A DNA stretch of 64,000 bases from Algimonas porphyrae (GTDB taxonomy: Bacteria; Pseudomonadota; Alphaproteobacteria; Caulobacterales; Maricaulaceae): NCBI RefSeq assembly GCF_041429795.1, contig NZ_CP163424.1, forward strand, positions 2,358,001-2,422,000. Reading direction: 5' to 3'. Positions within the stretch are counted from its first letter, which is position 1. Every line of letters begins with the position of its first letter. Position numbers and translations under genes: made by a program. Shown here piece after piece: positions 61,047 through 64,000 of this stretch. The notes below the pieces were generated by a model. It was not told the DNA's origin, made no database searches, and saw only the letters and a program-made list of their open reading frames with translations.

Positions 61047-61718
61047 CTCTCGCCACGCCGGAGATATTTCGGGCTGATCCAGCCATGGGTGATGGCATGC
61101 GCAGCAATATCCGCGCCCGTCTTCAGAACGATCAGCAGCGTCAAGGTCACGAGTTCCTCCGCCGAGCGCTGCAAAAATCCCGCCAAAAATAATGGTCACA
61201 TGCATCACCACGACGCGGATATAGGGCTTGAACATCTGCTCGTTGACTAGGGCCGTCCTATATTCCGCCTTGCCGAACCAGTTGACTACCAGGGAAAAAG
61301 CATGGCTGAACGTCAGACCGGCCAAGGCGATCAGCAGATCGCGACCGATTGGCGGGAAATCGAAGAAGCCTTGCAGGAACATGTAATGACCAAAATTGAA
61401 CATACCGTAATGGACGCAGAAGAAGGCCGTCAAAAACAGATTGCCCACCAGACTGACCCATAACCGCGTGCCGGACCGCCCGCCTGCACTCGTCAGCAGT
61501 TTGGGGATATTGAAGACGCCGATGACGATCGTCTCCAGCCAGTAGAGCAGCATCAGAAAACCGACATCCCAGCCAAACAGGATCGCCCCGACGAGCGGAA
61601 CAATGTTGACCAGAATGAGAAACAGGACGGACGGTCGCGTCATGATAGAGCGCCAACCGAGCCCGGTATACATGCGGTCATCAGTCCAATTTTCAGGTCG
61701 CGTGTCAGTTTCGGTCAC
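60927..61718 (-). CDS. DUF6498-like membrane protein with an apparent frameshift near the C-terminus
   Basis: Residues 1-180 form six or so membrane helices with LLYWLETIVIGVFNIPKLL and HYGMFNFGHYMFLQGFF, typical of DUF6498. After IIFGGIFAALGG the frame read here becomes Cys/Asp-rich and not membrane-like (residues 192-263) and overlaps the convergent gene by 120 bp. In the +1 frame the bases instead read EELVTLTLLIVLKTGADIAAHAITHGWISPKYL and end at a TAG at 61043, overlapping the neighbour by only 4 bp. The real gene is therefore probably 61043-61718 with a one-base shift somewhere in 61155-61190 (two T5 runs lie there), either a real lesion or a sequencing error. Confidence 0.7.
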   Translation of the reverse strand: MTETDTRPENWTDDRMYTGLGWRSIMTRPSVLFLILVNIVPLVGAILFGWDVGFLMLLYWLETIVIGVFNIPKLLTSAGGRSGTRLWVSLVGNLFLTAFFCVHYGMFNFGHYMFLQGFFDFPPIGRDLLIALAGLTFSHAFSLVVNWFGKAEYRTALVNEQMFKPYIRVVVMHVTIIFGGIFAALGGGTRDLDAADRSEDGRGYCCACHHPWLDQPEISPAWRELDFFENACAAVADTEPGCPLPLLMKSDLPGGQNFGPTFA

Positions 61719-61782
61719 GGTGCCTCCCCCCTTTGACCTAACCTATTCCGCCTGATCATGATCGTGACAATGACCGTAAGTC

Positions 61783-62388
61783 TTAGAGCTCTCTCCGGCT
61801 CTTCATCGCGGCGTTGATCGTCCCGTCGTCGAGATAGTCGAGCTCCCCGCCGATCGGGACGCCATGCGCCAGACGACTGACCGTGACGCCCGTCGCTTCG
61901 AGATGTTCGGTGATGTAGTGCGCGGTGGTCTGCCCATCGACGGTCGCATTCATGGCCAGAATGACTTCATCGACGGCGCCCCCACTCGCTCGCCCGATCA
62001 GCGACGCGATATTCAGGTCTTCGGGCCGGATGCCGTCCAGTGCCGACAGCGTTCCGCCCAGCACATGATAGGTTCCCCGATAGGCCCCGGCCCGTTCCAT
62101 GGCCCAGAGATCCGACACATCCTGAACCACGCAAATGGAGCGCCTGTCGCGCCCCGGCGCCGTGCAGATATGACAGGGATTGGACGAGTCAACATTTGCG
62201 CACACTGAGCAGGTCGAGATTCGTTCCGCCGCCTGCGTCATGGCGGCGGCAAGCGGCGTCATTAACCGGTCGGGTGCTTTCAGAAGGTGCAGCGCCGCCC
62301 GCCGCGCCGAGCGCGGCCCCAGTCCAGGCAGCCGCGCCAGAAGCGTGATCAGGCGGTCGATTTCCGGAGAGACAGACGGACCAGCCAT
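61783..62388 (-). CDS. recR: Recombination protein RecR
   Basis: A 201-residue protein of the RecFOR gap-repair route. It has a helix-hairpin-helix near residue 18 ([17 protein letters not shown]), a four-Cys zinc finger ([16 protein letters not shown], residues 60-75), and the Toprim domain with [15 protein letters not shown] near residue 87. ATG start. Gene order dnaX-ebfC-recR is the conserved replication/repair block; a 222-bp gap lies before recR. Confidence 0.96.
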   Translation of the reverse strand: MAGPSVSPEIDRLITLLARLPGLGPRSARRAALHLLKAPDRLMTPLAAAMTQAAERISTCSVCANVDSSNPCHICTAPGRDRRSICVVQDVSDLWAMERAGAYRGTYHVLGGTLSALDGIRPEDLNIASLIGRASGGAVDEVILAMNATVDGQTTAHYITEHLEATGVTVSRLAHGVPIGGELDYLDDGTINAAMKSRREL

Positions 62389-62610
62389 GACGGAACCTCA
62401 GATAGACGGGTCGGCGAAACTGCCCGATCCGGTGGGTTGCCGTTGCAAGGATTCGGACCGCTTGCGCAAGCTGGTTTGCGGATGGAAGAACGAAGGCGTG
62501 GGGCTCTAAATCAGACAAAACGCCTTGATAAGATTGTAAATATCAAACAAATTCTGATAGTTAAACCAAAAACCTAATTCGTCCGAACTAGCGCAGTCAC
62601 CCTTGCGAGA

Positions 62611-62937
62611 TTAAAACGGCATCTTCATGCCGGGGGGTAACGGAATGTCGCCCATGGCGGATTTCATCGTATCTGCCGCAGCCTGATCCAGTTTCACTTT
62701 CGCATCCTGATAAGCCGCAATGATCAGGTCCTCGAGCATTTCCCTGTCTTCGGCCCCGCCCAGCAATGACGGATCAAGCGTCAGCGCTTTCATATTGCCG
62801 CCCCCGACCAGCGTGACACTGACCAAGCCACCACCAGCGCGACCGGTCGCTTCCGTATCGGCGACTTGGGCCTGTGCGGCCTCCATCTTGGCCTGCATTT
62901 CCTTTGCCTGTTTCATCAGGCCCATCAGGTCTTTCAT
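62611..62937 (-). CDS. ebfC: YbaB/EbfC nucleoid-associated protein
   Basis: A 108-residue DNA-binding protein. The N-terminal coiled helix MKDLMGLMKQAKEMQAKMEAAQ is split here by limits (residues 1-22) and is followed by VTLVGGGNMKALTLDPSLL, the tweezer strand, and a C-terminal helix with LIIAAYQDAKVKLDQAAADTMKS, matching YbaB/EbfC. Ends with the usual PPGMKMPF tail. Its ATG overlaps the dnaX stop by 4 bases. May organise the nucleoid or bind replication/repair sites. Confidence 0.95.
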   Translation of the reverse strand: MKDLMGLMKQAKEMQAKMEAAQAQVADTEATGRAGGGLVSVTLVGGGNMKALTLDPSLLGGAEDREMLEDLIIAAYQDAKVKLDQAAADTMKSAMGDIPLPPGMKMPF

Positions 62938-64000
62938 TCGTTTTCTCCGCTCTTGAAGTCTGCAGCGATCACATTGGGAGCCCGGTCCCTGATCTCAAGC
63001 AGCTTGGCACCTTTTAGCAGCGGATGATCGAAAGCGGGATGCGCGCGGTCCGCCTGCATCTGCGCCGCCTTGGCGGAGCGGCGCTGGTCTGCCAGCGGTG
63101 GCTCACCGGGTTGATCGACCGGGCTGACCAGCCATTGCTGACCCGTCAGTTCCTGCAGCGATCGCACCATCCGCCCGACCAGCGCATTATGGCGTGGCTC
63201 GGTAATATGGATTTCCGCCTGCCCCTCCGTAAAGCTGACGACGCTGACATAACGTTCCAGATCCGACCGCAGACGCAGATCGTCAATCTGCTCGACATAA
63301 GTCTTGAAACTGTCCAGCCGCATGGTTGGCGCAGCCGGCGTTACGGGTTTGGGTGGCGTCATTGCGACGGCCTGAGCCGTTTGCGTCGTCGAACCCGATG
63401 CGGATGGCTGAGTTGACGCCGGGGCCGGATCATCATTGAGCGGCGCGGTCGGTGCGTCCGACGGCGGTGTGAGCGTCGGCAATCCCGCGCCGCCCTCGCT
63501 CTCCATCTTCTGCGCTTCGCGGATGATCTGCGCGGCCAGTTCGGGTGGCGGCATCTGCCCTGCCAGAGACAGCTTTAACAATGCCATTTCGGCTGCGGCC
63601 AGCGGCACGGGGGCCTGCCGGACCTCCGCATGGGATCCCATCAGGATCTGCCAGGCCCGGGTCAGCTGGCCCGTGCTGAAACGCTCGCCGAGATGACGTA
63701 ACCGTTCCACTTGATCCGGCGCGAAATCGAAAGCGGCATCACTGCCCAGCGTCTGCGCTCGGGACACTTCATGACAGATATCCAGCAGGTCCCCCATCAC
63801 GACATCCGGGGCCGCCCCGTCATCATATTGCGCCCGCATGGCGTTCAGCGCCGCTTTCGCATCGCCGCTCATCGCATGCTCGAACAGATCGATCAGCCGA
63901 ACCCGGTCGGCCAAGCCGAGCATGGTCCGGACCTGTTCCGCGGTGACTTCATCGCCGGACAGCCCGCTTTGCACGATCGCCTGGTCGAGCAGGGACAGCC
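62934..64000 (-). CDS. dnaX: DNA polymerase III subunit gamma/tau, C-terminal part, cut by window edge
   Basis: Clamp-loader and tau subunit. The gene continues beyond the right edge; about 355 codons are visible. The first readable residues LSLLDQAIV (next to the edge) belong to the AAA+ sensor-2/lid end. Residues following give MLGLADRVRLIDLFEHAMSGD (domain III), then a Pro/Thr/Ser/Gln-rich linker (about positions 63340-63510) and a tau C-terminal alpha-contact domain with LRSDLERYVSVVSFTEGQAEIHI. The stop overlaps the ebfC start (ATGA). Start codon not in window. Confidence 0.93.
   Translation of the reverse strand, partial: LSLLDQAIVQSGLSGDEVTAEQVRTMLGLADRVRLIDLFEHAMSGDAKAALNAMRAQYDDGAAPDVVMGDLLDICHEVSRAQTLGSDAAFDFAPDQVERLRHLGERFSTGQLTRAWQILMGSHAEVRQAPVPLAAAEMALLKLSLAGQMPPPELAAQIIREAQKMESEGGAGLPTLTPPSDAPTAPLNDDPAPASTQPSASGSTTQTAQAVAMTPPKPVTPAAPTMRLDSFKTYVEQIDDLRLRSDLERYVSVVSFTEGQAEIHITEPRHNALVGRMVRSLQELTGQQWLVSPVDQPGEPPLADQRRSAKAAQMQADRAHPAFDHPLLKGAKLLEIRDRAPNVIAADFKSGENE

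Noticed and set aside
62387-62509. 40-codon plus-strand frame with four cysteines between recR and ebfC
   Set aside because: Starts inside the recR start codon and has no ribosome site; could be a small protein but is not supported.

Overview
The window reads as chromosomal DNA from a dimorphic, Caulobacter-like marine alphaproteobacterium, most likely Hyphomonadaceae/Maricaulales. The evidence is a 231-residue CtrA next to fliJ, CtrA-box-like TTAA repeats and GANTC sites in front of ctrA, an LDH-type malate dehydrogenase, the dnaX-ebfC-recR block, HWE-type kinase architecture and many CaiB/BaiF CoA-transferases. No rRNA, tRNA, CRISPR array, transposase or phage gene was seen.

Region 1-12.8 kb is almost entirely minus strand. 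It holds a truncated serine hydrolase, a small periplasmic protein, glutamate-cysteine ligase, a Baeyer-Villiger-type monooxygenase paired with an SDR, RsmE with an alpha/beta hydrolase, and a tightly overlapping set: GNAT, CoA-transferase, AhpD-like protein. A second CoA-transferase, an acyl-CoA dehydrogenase and a MaoC hydratase follow. With the CitE-like lyase at 13.9 kb they look like a branched or C5 acyl-CoA degradation module, interrupted by a PPK2 kinase. Region 14.7-24.6 kb carries purU, a DUF4386 membrane protein, a divergent SDR/HapK/deacetylase versus methyltransferase cluster, a gene-free stretch, then folK, a NYN nuclease, a uracil-DNA glycosylase, smpB and dapA.

Region 24.7-36 kb holds a soluble lytic transglycosylase, a HIRAN protein, mdh, about 1 kb without genes, a low-GC pair of tandem paralogous membrane proteins with the remnant of a third copy, an envelope-type operon (DUF350, trypsin-like protease, extensin-like protein, methyltransferase), a CDF zinc exporter and a CelD-type acetyltransferase. 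Region 36-45.8 kb has aldehyde dehydrogenase plus GMC oxidoreductase, an ABC exporter, a divergent tryptophan 2,3-dioxygenase overlapping a kynureninase-like gene, and an M13 peptidase whose lipoprotein signal sequence contains a stop codon at codon 3.

Region 45.9-64 kb holds a tripartite RND efflux operon (TolC-type, adaptor, pump), phoR-phoU-phoB without pst genes but with a Pho-box-like array, an HWE kinase whose sensor domain keeps the ethylene-receptor copper-site residues, fliJ and ctrA, DUF418, rmuC, a small conserved protein, a frameshifted DUF6498 membrane gene, and recR-ebfC-dnaX running off the right edge.

The most unusual items are the ethylene-receptor-like kinase (55.7 kb), the TDO-like/kynureninase-like pair (41.8 kb), the nonsense codon in the M13 signal peptide (45.8 kb), the tandem paralog remnant (30.8 kb) and a family of GATCAAGTC-centred palindromes (10.3, 20.7 and 21.3 kb). 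All functional calls come from reading the sequence; no database search was run.
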